7,938 bases of DNA from Accumulibacter sp. (GCA_031274075.1 JAISQQ010000388.1:1-7938), one strand, 5' to 3'. Positions 1 to 6,234 are shown, counted from the stretch's first letter. Notes: a model not told the origin generated them from the letters alone. Made by a program: numbers and translations.

Positions 1-284
1 GCGTCCTGGTTCACCGTTTCCGGCGCCTCGGGAACGCTGGCGTTGACGGCGACCACGGTGCCCGCGACCGGCGCGTAGACGTCCGAGGCGGCCTTGACCG
101 ACTCGACCACCGCGGCTTCCTGCTCGGCGGCGAGTTCCAGGCCGACTTCCGGCAACTCGACGAATACCAGATCGCCGAGCAATTCCTGCGCGTGATCGGT
201 GATGCCGACGGTCACCGTGCCGTCGGCCTCGACGCGCACCCATTCGTGGCTCTTGGTGTATTTGAGATTGGCGGGGATGTTCAT
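1..284 (-). CDS. gcvH: Glycine cleavage system H protein (3' end outside window)
   Basis: GcvH is the lipoylated carrier that shuttles the aminomethyl group between the P, T and L proteins of the cytoplasmic glycine cleavage system. Ninety-four codons are visible, and the C-terminal part lies beyond the left edge. The N-terminus [19 protein letters not shown] carries the family's 'SHEWV' signature. The lipoylation segment [12 protein letters not shown] places the acceptor lysine at residue 64, as in other H proteins. The start at 284 is supported by an AGGAG ribosome binding site six bases upstream. The gene lies 31 bp downstream of gcvT on the same strand, so both are presumably read from the riboswitch-controlled transcript. 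A gcvP gene would be expected further left but is not in the window. Confidence 0.97.
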   Translation of the reverse strand, partial: MNIPANLKYTKSHEWVRVEADGTVTVGITDHAQELLGDLVFVELPEVGLELAAEQEAAVVESVKAASDVYAPVAGTVVAVNASVPEAPETVNQD

Positions 285-315
285 GGCGTACTCCTGGGTA
301 AAAAATTGGAATCTT

Positions 316-1407
316 TCAAATCATCGCCTTGCCGTTGCGCACAAAGCAGGGTTTGACGACCTTGGCGGCCAGCCGCTTGCCGCGGATATCGACTTCGGCC
401 GCGTCGCCGGCGGCGCTGGCCAGCGGCAGCCGGGCGAGGGCGATCGAGCGTTGCAGGGTCGGGGAAAACGTGCCGCTGGTGATTTCGCCTTCGCCGTGGG
501 CCGTGAACACCTTCTGGTGCGCGCGCAGCACGCCGCCCTTGTCGGGCAGCAACACGCCGAGAAACTGCTTTTCCTGCGGATGGGCGAGCAGCGCGGCCTT
601 GCCGACGAAATCGACGCCGTCGCGCGGAGCGGAAAGATCGACCGTCCAGGCCAGCCCGGCGTCCAGCGGCGAGACGGTTTCATCCATGTCCTGGCCGTAT
701 AGGTTCATGCCGGCTTCGAGGCGCAAGGTATCGCGCGCGCCCAGCCCGGCGGGGCGGACAGCGGCGTCCAACAGCTTTTGCCAGAGTTCTTCCGCCTGTC
801 CGGCGGGCAGGGTGATCTCGAAACCGGCCTCGCCGGTGTAGCCGGTGGTGGCGATGAAATACGCGCCGGCATCGACCGAATGGAAGGGCTTGAGCGCCTC
901 GCTGGCCGCCCGCGTCGCGGGCAGCGCCTGCCAGACGCGAGCCTTGGCGTTCGGCCCCTGCACGGCGACGATCGCCAGGTCACGGCGCGGAACGCACGCC
1001 ACGTCGAGCCGCCACTCGGCGATCCGGGCCGCCATCCAGGCCAGATCCTTCTCCGCCGTGCCGGCGTTGATCACCAGGCGGTAGCGGCCTTCGCCAAGGA
1101 AATAGACGATCAGGTCGTCGATCACCCCGCCGGCTTCGTTGAGCATCGCGCTGTAAAGCGCCTTGCCCGGCGTCTCCAGCCTGCCGGCGTTGTTGGCGAT
1201 GAGGCGCAGCAGGAAGGCGCGGGCCTGCGGGCCGGCGACATCGACGGCGCACATGTGCGAAACGTCGAACATGCCGCAATCGCGGCGCACGGCGTGGTGC
1301 TCCTCGATCTGCGATCCGTAATGCAGCGGCATGTCCCAGCCGCCGAAATCGACCATCTTGGCGCCAAGCCGGCGATGCGTCTCGTTGAGGACAGTTTTCC
1401 GGGTCAT
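316..1407 (-). CDS. gcvT: Glycine cleavage system T protein (aminomethyltransferase)
   Basis: GcvT transfers the methylene unit from aminomethyl-lipoyl-GcvH to tetrahydrofolate, releasing ammonia (EC 2.1.2.10). The 363-residue product is the usual family length. Visible family segments are the N-terminal [20 protein letters not shown], the 'GMFDVSHM' stretch near residue 45, [10 protein letters not shown] near 93-102 with the conserved acidic pair in the folate-site region, [10 protein letters not shown] near 188-197, and [20 protein letters not shown] near 221-240. The open frame extends to an ATG at 1473, but that start lies inside the intrinsic terminator and adds 22 unrelated residues. 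The ATG at 1407, with AAGG six bases upstream, gives the standard N-terminus. gcvH follows after a short gap. Glycine acting through the tandem riboswitch upstream should induce expression. Confidence 0.97.
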   Translation of the reverse strand: MTRKTVLNETHRRLGAKMVDFGGWDMPLHYGSQIEEHHAVRRDCGMFDVSHMCAVDVAGPQARAFLLRLIANNAGRLETPGKALYSAMLNEAGGVIDDLIVYFLGEGRYRLVINAGTAEKDLAWMAARIAEWRLDVACVPRRDLAIVAVQGPNAKARVWQALPATRAASEALKPFHSVDAGAYFIATTGYTGEAGFEITLPAGQAEELWQKLLDAAVRPAGLGARDTLRLEAGMNLYGQDMDETVSPLDAGLAWTVDLSAPRDGVDFVGKAALLAHPQEKQFLGVLLPDKGGVLRAHQKVFTAHGEGEITSGTFSPTLQRSIALARLPLASAAGDAAEVDIRGKRLAAKVVKPCFVRNGKAMI

Positions 1408-1439
1408 GTCAATCCTTGAAAAAGAACTGCGGCGTTGCG

Positions 1440-1479
1440 AAAACAAAAAGGGGCAAACCCGCGTCGGGTTCACCCCTCT
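1440..1479 (-). terminator. Riboswitch-controlled intrinsic terminator before gcvT
   Basis: On the minus strand GGGG-TG-AACCCG pairs with CGGGTT-TG-CCCC across an ACG loop. It is followed by UUUUUGUUUU (1449-1440). The lower stem can extend by AGA (1479-1477) pairing with U residues, and these bases also form the 3' side of the second aptamer's P1 helix. Aptamer closure and terminator formation therefore compete. This fits glycine relieving termination, the usual ON logic for gcv operons. Confidence 0.85.
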
Positions 1480-1679
1480 GTCCTTGGTACCTGAGAGATT
1501 ATCGCGCCGTCGCGCCCTTCGGCCGGCCGTCGCGTTGCCCCATCGGTGGACGCCGGGGAATCCGGCGCCGCTCTCCAGAGTTCATTGCGCGAACGGTCCT
1601 TTTGCCTGAGCGTTTTCGGGTGGATTGCGCCTTCGGCGGCGGAGCGCCGACCTTCCCGCGCTGCCGCTCTCTCCCGTTC
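1476..1679 (-). promoter_or_regulatory. Tandem glycine riboswitch (two aptamers)
   Basis: The minus strand carries two glycine aptamers. Aptamer 1 spans about 1679-1591 and is closed by P1 GAACGG/CCGTTC. It contains the hallmark CUCAGGCAAAAGGACCG segment. Aptamer 2 spans about 1580-1476 and is closed by CUCUG/CAGAG. It contains GGAGAGCGGCG at its 5' side and the diverged hallmark CUCUCAGGUACCAAGGACAG at its 3' side. The tandem layout upstream of gcvT is the classic glycine-sensing arrangement, in which glycine binding permits expression of the cleavage system. About 69 nt separate the second aptamer from the gcvT start, and this gap holds the terminator. Confidence 0.95.
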
Positions 1680-1687
1680 GTCCGCGA

Positions 1688-1717
1688 ACTATAGCGCGAG
1701 GCAAGGGTGCGCCGCAA
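1688..1717 (-). promoter_or_regulatory. Likely sigma70 promoter of the gcv riboswitch transcript
   Basis: On the minus strand TTGCGG (1717-1712) and TATAGT (1693-1688) are separated by 18 bp. Transcription would start near 1681, a base or two before the 5' side of the first aptamer P1 helix (1679). That fit to the riboswitch boundary is the main support. Confidence 0.65.
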
Positions 1718-1762
1718 GCCGGATGAAAGGAGCCAGGGCGATTGCATGAATACCGTCAGAAC

Positions 1763-2097
1763 CTGTTCGCGATCTTCTCTGGGAGCGCGGCAGGGCCATT
1801 GCACTCTGTGGCGTCGTTGGCATCGTGGCGATTTTCCTGGGGCGCGGGTTTTCGGGCCCGCCTGGGCGTAGGCGCGAAACCGTTGGCGCACCCCGTAGGG
1901 CGGGAGAGCGCAGCGCCTCCCGCCGGTCCTTTTTCACGGCGCAACGCGCCGCACGATTCAAGGGCCGTCGAATACGATGAGCGGCGGCTGCGCCGCCGGA
2001 GAGAACGACCGCTGGTAAGGCGCTGCGCTTTCCCGCCCTACCGAACCGTCGCTGTTTTCACGCACACCGGTCGACTTTACGTTCGTTCACATGGAGA
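1763..2097. repeat. Mosaic palindromic intergenic repeat, copy 1
   Basis: This fills the gap between the gcv promoter and the pRiA4b-family gene. The left end (1763-1803) matches the left end of copy 3 after dnpA ('gatcttctctgggagcgcgg'). An inner inverted repeat, 1895-1928 against 2007-2041 (GTAGGGCGGGA.. / ..TCCCGCCCTAC), flanks a core of about 78 bp. The core contains CGGCGC-AAC-GCGCCG and CGGCGGCTGCGCCGCC hairpins. The right outer arm (2042-2095) is almost the same as copy 3. The left outer arm (about 1804-1894) is unrelated to copy 3 and instead resembles, reversed, the right flank of copy 2. No coding content is evident. Confidence 0.85.
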
Positions 2098-2100
2098 ACA

Positions 2101-2691
2101 TCAGAGTTTGATCCGCCGCAGGCGGAGCTTGACGTCTTCCAGATCGAAGGCGGCGGGATCGAAGGGGCCGGCGAACCATTCCATTATGTCGTCATGATCG
2201 CGATGTTCGGGATCGGAGATCGCTTCGACGAAATTCATATAGGCCGACGAGCCGCCCACGTCCTCCGGCGGGCACGCGTTGGCGCCGGCCAGGCAGAGTA
2301 CGGATTCGAATGCCGGATCGGGCGGCAGCACCTTCTCCACCTTGATGCGATGTTCCCAGTGGTCGCCGAAGTCGTAGATGTAGCGGAACGACTTCTTTCC
2401 ACGCAAGGCCGTGACGAGTCGCACCCGCCGTTCCGAACGGACGGTTTCCTCCTCCCATTCGAATTCCGGGTCGGAAATGCCGTAGCGTCCTCCGGCGATG
2501 TCGAATTCGTGCAGATGGCAATTTTCCCAGCCCATGACCACCTGAATCACGTCGTGGAGCTTGCCGAGGGTGAGCGTTTCCGGCACCACGAACCGACGCC
2601 AGATCACCGGCTCGATCCATTCCAGTTCGATCTTCAGTTGCAATAACGCCGGCGCCGCCCGGCGCTTGCTCGAACGCACCTCATTCTCCAT
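2101..2691 (-). CDS. Plasmid pRiA4b ORF-3 family protein
   Basis: The 196-residue protein matches the pattern of the pRiA4b ORF-3-like family (PF07929), named after an Agrobacterium Ri plasmid gene. Recognisable blocks are LKIELEWIEPVIWRR (19-33), a VPETLTLGKLHDVIQ helix followed by MGWENCHLHEF (53-63), YIYDFGDHWEHRIKVEK (104-120), and ACPPEDVGG (139-147), followed by YMNF and DPEHRDH. The biochemical function of this family is not established. Its small conserved His/Asp/Cys-rich motifs could bind metal or a protein partner, but this is speculation. There is no signal peptide or membrane segment, so the protein is probably cytoplasmic. The ATG at 2691 is the only sensible start. The stop codon sits four bases from the end of repeat copy 1. 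It lies downstream of tRNA-Gly on the same strand, and no separate promoter is obvious. Confidence 0.88.
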   Translation of the reverse strand: MENEVRSSKRRAAPALLQLKIELEWIEPVIWRRFVVPETLTLGKLHDVIQVVMGWENCHLHEFDIAGGRYGISDPEFEWEEETVRSERRVRLVTALRGKKSFRYIYDFGDHWEHRIKVEKVLPPDPAFESVLCLAGANACPPEDVGGSSAYMNFVEAISDPEHRDHDDIMEWFAGPFDPAAFDLEDVKLRLRRIKL

Positions 2692-2818
2692 CGTCAGGCC
2701 GCCTCAGGTAAAAGTCGAAATGTCCGGTCTTGCCGGCTCGTCAGCGCGACGTTCGTCGATCCGGCCGATCGGAGCGGCGACGCGCGAAAGCAGCGCCTCT
2801 CTGACCGGATCGTTGAAC
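2692..2818. other. Spacer between tRNA-Gly and the pRiA4b-family gene
   Basis: This is 127 bp without a convincing gene, terminator or promoter. Short open frames that cross it also run through the tRNA and are not credible. The gene downstream of the tRNA may be read from the tRNA promoter or from a promoter that I cannot identify here. Confidence 0.4.
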
Positions 2819-2892
2819 TGGAGCGGGCGATGGGAATCGAACCCACGGCACAAGCTTGGGAAGCTTGGGTATTACCATTATACGACGCCCGC
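2819..2892 (-). tRNA. tRNA-Gly (anticodon CCC), CCA encoded
   Basis: On the minus strand the acceptor stem GCGGGCG pairs with CGCCCGC. The D-arm is GTAT-AATGGTA-ATAC. The anticodon stem CAAGC/GCTTG holds the loop TTCCCAA, giving anticodon CCC, which reads GGG. The T-arm is GTGGG-TTCGATT-CCCAT. The discriminator is T and CCA is encoded (2821-2819). All arms fold without mismatches apart from one G-T pair in the T stem. Confidence 0.96.
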
Positions 2893-2902
2893 AAAAGCGC
2901 TC

Positions 2903-2931
2903 ATTCTAGGCGCTCCCGCGATTCGCTTCAA
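2903..2931 (-). promoter_or_regulatory. Promoter of tRNA-Gly
   Basis: On the minus strand TTGAAG (2931-2926) and TAGAAT (2908-2903) are separated by exactly 17 bp. The -10 ends 10 bp before the mature tRNA 5' end. The region after the -10 is GC-rich (GAGCGC), like the discriminators of growth-rate-controlled stable RNA promoters. Confidence 0.75.
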
Positions 2932-2946
2932 GCCGGTCGCGGGGGT

Positions 2947-3035
2947 CAGAAGACAGAAGACAGAGGACAGAAGACAGTCAGCTACCGGGCGCGAAGCGCC
3001 CGCAAATATTACTGTCCTCTGTCTTCAGTCTTCTG
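2947..3035. repeat. 7-bp tandem repeat forming a long inverted repeat
   Basis: The left side contains four and a half copies of a CAGAAGA-type heptamer (2947-2977). Bases 2947-2970 are the reverse complement of 3012-3035 with a single mismatch (24-bp arms). Between the arms sits GGGCGC-GAA-GCGCCC (2987-3001), a perfect six-pair hairpin. The element lies about 15 bp upstream of the tRNA-Gly promoter. It has the look of a small mobile or replicating palindrome, and no coding function is visible. Confidence 0.8.
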
Positions 3036-3048
3036 AACAGCCGCACCC

Positions 3049-3157
3049 CTTCACGGCGAAACGCGCCGCACGATTCAAGGGCCGTCGAATAATATAAGCG
3101 GCGGCTGCGCCGCCGGAGAGCACGACCGGCGGGAGGCGCTGCGCTTTCCCGCCCTAC
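3049..3157. repeat. Mosaic palindromic intergenic repeat, copy 2 (one inner arm)
   Basis: The core (3049-3123) matches the cores of copies 1 and 3, including CGGCGAAACGCGCCG and the GGCGGCTGCGCCGCC palindrome. It is followed by a full right inner arm (3124-3157, GACCGGCGGGAGG.. to ..CCGCCCTAC) identical to that of copy 3. The left inner arm is missing, and the core begins abruptly after the heptamer element. The right flank (about 3158-3218) resembles, reversed, the left flank of copy 1 ('ggggcgccaacg', 'cccagg', 'ggaaaatc'). Confidence 0.8.
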
Positions 3158-3269
3158 GGGGCGCCAACGCCCAGGGGCCGGAGACCGGCGCTCCGGGAAA
3201 ATCCTGGAAATCTCCCCTGGCTTGATCGGGCGCTTGGGTGAATCTTGCGGGGGCGGCTGATTCTTGTGC

Positions 3270-3278
3270 TGTTACAAT
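3270..3278 (+). promoter_or_regulatory. Possible extended -10 promoter for mig-14/dnpA
   Basis: TG-T-TACAAT forms an extended -10 element. No good -35 is found at normal spacing. Transcription from it would give a leader of roughly 200 nt before the GTG start at 3493. Confidence 0.35.
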
Positions 3279-3481
3279 CCGCGTCGTGTCGTTTTTCCAG
3301 AATTCCTGGATTTGTTCAAATGCTGGATTCTGGCCAGCAGTCCCGTTCCAGAGTGTGCTTGCGCCTATTCCTATTCCTGTTGCATCGTGTTTTGCCTTGC
3401 TGGAACGGAGTTACGCTGAGCATTGCCGGTTCCCCGTTTTTTGCGATGACCCAACTCATGCTGGACAGCTTCATCCCTGCC

Positions 3482-3486
3482 AGGAG
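3482..3486 (+). promoter_or_regulatory. Ribosome binding site that fixes the mig-14 start
   Basis: AGGAG lies six bases before the GTG at 3493. No comparable site precedes the in-frame GTG at 3238, so translation most likely begins at 3493. Confidence 0.75.
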
Positions 3487-3492
3487 TCGTTC

Positions 3493-4395
3493 GTGTTGCT
3501 GAACCGCTTGCGATTTTGGCGCGAACGCGGCTGGACGGAAATTACCGCCGCGGATTACGCCGAGGCTTGGGCACGGTTCGGCGGCAGCGTCGTCACGCAT
3601 CCTCTGGCCGTCGGGCGCTTGTCCGAGATGGCGGAAATTCCGGTGCGCTATTTCGGCTGGCGGGCGGGAGACGAGTTGCTCGCGGCGATCCCGGCCTGGG
3701 GGCGGCATCTGGCGCTTTCCAAGGCGGTGCTGAAAGCCAGGGGAAAAAAGGGGCTGTTCGATCTGGGCAACGCCGAGACGATCCTGCCCGTCGCGCCGGA
3801 GGCGGCCGGCATCCCCCTGCGCCATGCCGCGCGCTACCTTTCCGCCTTGCATGAGGCGGCTTTGCGGGGCATCCGCCGCCAGCGCGAGCAACTGGCCTTG
3901 GCCCGTTCGCTCGATGATTTCTCCCCGAAGTTCCGTTACAACCAACGCCGCGAGCTGCGGCTGCTTGCGGAAGCGGGGGGAACGGTTCGCCCGGTCGGCG
4001 AATTTTCGCCCGCGGAATTCGCCGCGATCTACACCGAACTGTTTGCGCGCCGTTGGGGGTTTCCCGCCACGGGCGCGGCGCGCATGGGGGATGTTTTCGA
4101 GCGTCTGCGCGACTTGATGACCGGCTCGGTGATCTTTCTCGACGGCGCGCCGGTGGCCGCGCAAGTGCTTTATCGCGTGGAATCGCCGCGCTGGATCAGC
4201 GTGGAATTCATCAACGGCGGCGTCGATCCGCAAAAGCGCGGCTTCAGCCCCGGCAGCGTGCTGAGCTGGCTGAACGTGCAGGCCGAGTGGGAAAACGCCA
4301 GGACGCGCGGCAAGCCGTTGCGCTATTCGTTTGGCCGCGCCGACCGCGAGTACAAGAATCGCTGGTGTCATCTTTCGCCGGTGTTCGAGGTTTGA
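3493..4395 (+). CDS. mig-14: Mig-14 family protein (antimicrobial peptide resistance type)
   Basis: The 300-residue product, starting at GTG, reads as a member of the Mig-14 family (PF07395). In Salmonella, Mig-14 is a macrophage-induced, inner-membrane-associated protein needed for resistance to cationic antimicrobial peptides. The family typically begins with a 'GW..I....Y..A...FGGS...HP' stretch, seen here at 13-37. The C-terminal half resembles the GNAT/FemAB-type acyltransferase fold: FSPKFRYNQRRELR (143-156), ELFARRWGFP (182-191), AQVLYRVESPRWISVEFINGG (223-243), then FSPGSVL and YSFGRADREYKNRW (278-291). No membrane segment is obvious. The stop is one base before the dnpA-like start, so the two are translationally coupled. 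In Pseudomonas aeruginosa a mig-14 homologue is likewise next to dnpA. The substrate is unknown; an envelope-modifying acyltransferase role is inference. Confidence 0.85.
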   Translation: MLLNRLRFWRERGWTEITAADYAEAWARFGGSVVTHPLAVGRLSEMAEIPVRYFGWRAGDELLAAIPAWGRHLALSKAVLKARGKKGLFDLGNAETILPVAPEAAGIPLRHAARYLSALHEAALRGIRRQREQLALARSLDDFSPKFRYNQRRELRLLAEAGGTVRPVGEFSPAEFAAIYTELFARRWGFPATGAARMGDVFERLRDLMTGSVIFLDGAPVAAQVLYRVESPRWISVEFINGGVDPQKRGFSPGSVLSWLNVQAEWENARTRGKPLRYSFGRADREYKNRWCHLSPVFEV

Positions 4396-4396
4396 A

Positions 4397-5842
4397 ATGA
4401 ATTCGGATTCGCGCAAACAACGCCTGCTCAAGCGCCATCGGCGAAAGAATCGCCTCGTCATGGCGTTTTCCCTGCTTTTTCTCGCATGTTTCGGCGTGGC
4501 CTTCGGCTTTGCATGGATTCCGCTTCTCCTGCTGCTGGAATGGCTGGCGCACGAGGCCTGGTTTTCCGATCACCTTTTCTACGCGCCCGGCGAAGATTAC
4601 GCCTATCGTTTCGATGATCGGGTCGAAACCCTGCCCGCGCGTTTCGAGGCGGGGCGCCTGACGCTGGCACCGGCACAGGGCCATGCGCCTGGCGATGACG
4701 ACACGCTGCTGCTTGGCGTGACGCTGCGCGCTACCTGGCTCGGGCGTTTTCTCGATCCCGCCGTGATCGTCGAAGGCCGGAACCTTGCCGCCGACCGCCA
4801 GACCTTCGAGCGCGGCGTAAACGGCTTGCGCTATCTCAATTTGACCGGCGGCGCGAACGCCCTGCGGGCCGACGGCTTGCGCCTGCGTGGCCGTCATTGC
4901 CGCCTCATCGGCGAGCCTGTCTTGCGGCGGGCAAGCCATCCGGACTATCGCGGGCAGCGCATCCTGGTGATCGCCCCGCACGCCGACGACGCCGAACTGG
5001 CGGCCTTCGGCCTTTACAGCCAGGCGAAGGAGGCGTGGATCGTCACGCTCACGGCGGGCGAAATCGAAACGCAACACTATCGCCGCATGGGGCTGAATGG
5101 CGTCGAAGCCGCGCGGCTGAAGGGCGCTCTGCGCGCCTGGGACAGCGTGGCCGTGCCGTCGTGGGGCGGCGTGCCGCCCGGACGTTGCGTGCAACTCGGC
5201 TACTTCTGCCTGCAACTGCCCGCCATGCGCGCCGAGCCGGACAAGCCCATCGCTTCGCGCGAAGCCGATCTGGCCGATACCCGTCCCTTTCGCCGCTTCA
5301 ACCACATCCGCCTGCCGAGCGATGAAAATGGTGTGCCAAGCTGGAGAAACCTCGTCGCCGACCTGCGCCAACTCGTCGCGGCCGCGCGTCCGGAAGTCAT
5401 CGTCCTGCCGCATCCGCGCCTCGATCCGCATCCCGATCACATGGCCGCCAGCGCCGCGCTGCGGCAGGCATTGGCCGGGTGCGCGTGGCAGCCGCAAACC
5501 CTGCTCCACTACACCAATCATCTGCATGACAACGACCGCTGGCCGATGGGCGAGGCGCACGCGGGCGTCCCCTTGCCGCCGCTCATGGAAGATGCCGGTC
5601 CGCTGGTTCCGTGCTTGTTCTGCCTGGACGAAGCGTGCCAGCGGGACAAGGCGATGGCCTTGGGCATGATGCACGATCTGCGGACGCCCCCGCCGTTCAA
5701 GCGGCGGCTTCGCCGCGCGATCCAGCGCGTCCTGGCCGCGCGCCGCCATCCGCCCTGGGGCGAGAACGAATACTTCCGCAAGGCCGTGCGCCGTCATGAA
5801 GTGTTCTTCCAGGCCGGGATTTCGTCTGGAGAAGGGCTGTAA
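4397..5842 (+). CDS. dnpA: Membrane-anchored PIG-L family de-N-acetylase, DnpA-like
   Basis: The 481-residue protein has a basic N-terminus (KQRLLKRHRRKNR, 7-19) and one strong membrane segment (about 22-48). A poorly conserved beta-rich stretch follows, then a PIG-L/LmbE-type deacetylase domain. The metal-binding motif PHADDAE is at 194-200 and the second motif DPHPDH at 343-348, so the zinc ligands and catalytic Asp appear intact. PIG-L enzymes remove acetyl groups from GlcNAc-containing substrates. P. aeruginosa DnpA (PA5002), next to a mig-14 homologue, is linked to fluoroquinolone tolerance and lies in an LPS core gene region. The positive-inside rule would put the C-terminal domain in the periplasm. 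The ATG at 4397 follows the mig-14 stop by one base, with GAGG upstream inside mig-14; the longer open frame to 4331 is overlap. The glycan substrate is not known. A long inverted repeat begins within 40 bp of the stop. Confidence 0.87.
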   Translation: MNSDSRKQRLLKRHRRKNRLVMAFSLLFLACFGVAFGFAWIPLLLLLEWLAHEAWFSDHLFYAPGEDYAYRFDDRVETLPARFEAGRLTLAPAQGHAPGDDDTLLLGVTLRATWLGRFLDPAVIVEGRNLAADRQTFERGVNGLRYLNLTGGANALRADGLRLRGRHCRLIGEPVLRRASHPDYRGQRILVIAPHADDAELAAFGLYSQAKEAWIVTLTAGEIETQHYRRMGLNGVEAARLKGALRAWDSVAVPSWGGVPPGRCVQLGYFCLQLPAMRAEPDKPIASREADLADTRPFRRFNHIRLPSDENGVPSWRNLVADLRQLVAAARPEVIVLPHPRLDPHPDHMAASAALRQALAGCAWQPQTLLHYTNHLHDNDRWPMGEAHAGVPLPPLMEDAGPLVPCLFCLDEACQRDKAMALGMMHDLRTPPPFKRRLRRAIQRVLAARRHPPWGENEYFRKAVRRHEVFFQAGISSGEGL

Positions 5843-5846
5843 GAAG

Positions 5847-6158
5847 CTGTTCCCGATCTTCTCTGGGAGCGCGGGGCGCCCCAGGGCCATCGCACTCTCT
5901 CCATGAACGTAAAGTCGACCGGTGTGCGTGAAAACAGCGACGGTTCGGTAGGGCGGGAAAGCGCAGCGCCTCCCGCCGGTCCTTTTTACGGCGTAACGCG
6001 CCGCACGATTCAAAGACCGTCGAATAATAGAGGCGGCTGCGCCGCCGAAGAGAACGACCGGCGGGAGGCGCTGCGCTTTCCCGCCCTACCGAACCGTCGC
6101 TGTTTTCACGCACACCGGTCGACTTTACGTTCATGGAGAGCGTGCGATGACCCTGGGG
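5847..6158. repeat. Mosaic palindromic repeat, copy 3, with 103-bp inverted arms
   Basis: Bases 5901-5981 are the exact reverse complement of 6056-6136 (81 bp, no mismatch). With two mismatches the pairing extends to 5879-5981 against 6056-6158. The 74-bp loop (5982-6055) is the same core found in copies 1 and 2. The left end 5847-5875 matches the left end of copy 1. The element begins four bases after the dnpA stop and could act as its transcription terminator or transcript stabiliser. Open frames through it on either strand are products of the palindrome. Confidence 0.92.
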
Positions 6159-6232
6159 AGCGCGGGGCACCCGCCCCGCAACAACGGTGGGGCTCATGCC
6201 ACCGCTGTGCGGGGCAGAAGCCCCGCGCTCCC
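6156..6232. repeat. Nested palindrome (REP-like)
   Basis: Three helices are stacked inside one another. GGGAGCGCGGGGC (6156-6168) pairs with 6220-6232, GCCCCGCA (6173-6180) pairs with 6208-6215, and CGGTGG (6185-6190) pairs with 6199-6204. The GGGAGCGCGGGG motif also occurs at the left ends of repeat copies 1 and 3, so this looks like a related module joined to copy 3. Confidence 0.8.
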
Positions 6233-6234
6233 AG

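Larger units (their letters stand above)
3158..3492 (+). other. Upstream region of the mig-14-like operon
   Basis: About 335 bp lie between repeat copy 2 and the mig-14-like start. The first 60 bp are repeat flank. The rest is lower in GC, with T-rich stretches and an open frame continuous with mig-14 back to 3238. That upstream frame has no ribosome binding site and looks unlike the family. I read the region as promoter plus a long untranslated leader rather than as a gene. Confidence 0.45.

Noticed and set aside
1408..1473. Upstream extension of gcvT to an ATG at 1473
   Set aside because: The ATG lies within the intrinsic terminator hairpin, the added residues are unlike GcvT, and the ATG at 1407 has a ribosome binding site.
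1742..2197. 151-codon plus-strand frame over repeat copy 1
   Set aside because: It spans repeat modules and the end of the oppositely oriented pRiA4b-family gene, and its Arg-rich composition shows no domain.
2819..2892. tRNA-Gly as an integration site for a genomic island
   Set aside because: No integrase gene or duplicated tRNA 3' end is visible in the window.
3316..4461. 381-codon minus-strand frame opposite mig-14
   Set aside because: It mirrors the codon structure of mig-14, with low-complexity Arg/Ala composition and no recognisable domain.
4244..6013. 589-codon open frame on the minus strand opposite dnpA
   Set aside because: It is antisense to a PIG-L gene with intact motifs, has the Arg/Ala/Gly/His-rich bias of a GC-rich antisense frame, and runs into the repeat.
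1763..6158. CRISPR array from the recurrent palindromic units
   Set aside because: The copies are kilobases apart, long, and embedded in separate intergenic gaps. There are no short regular repeats with spacers and no cas genes.
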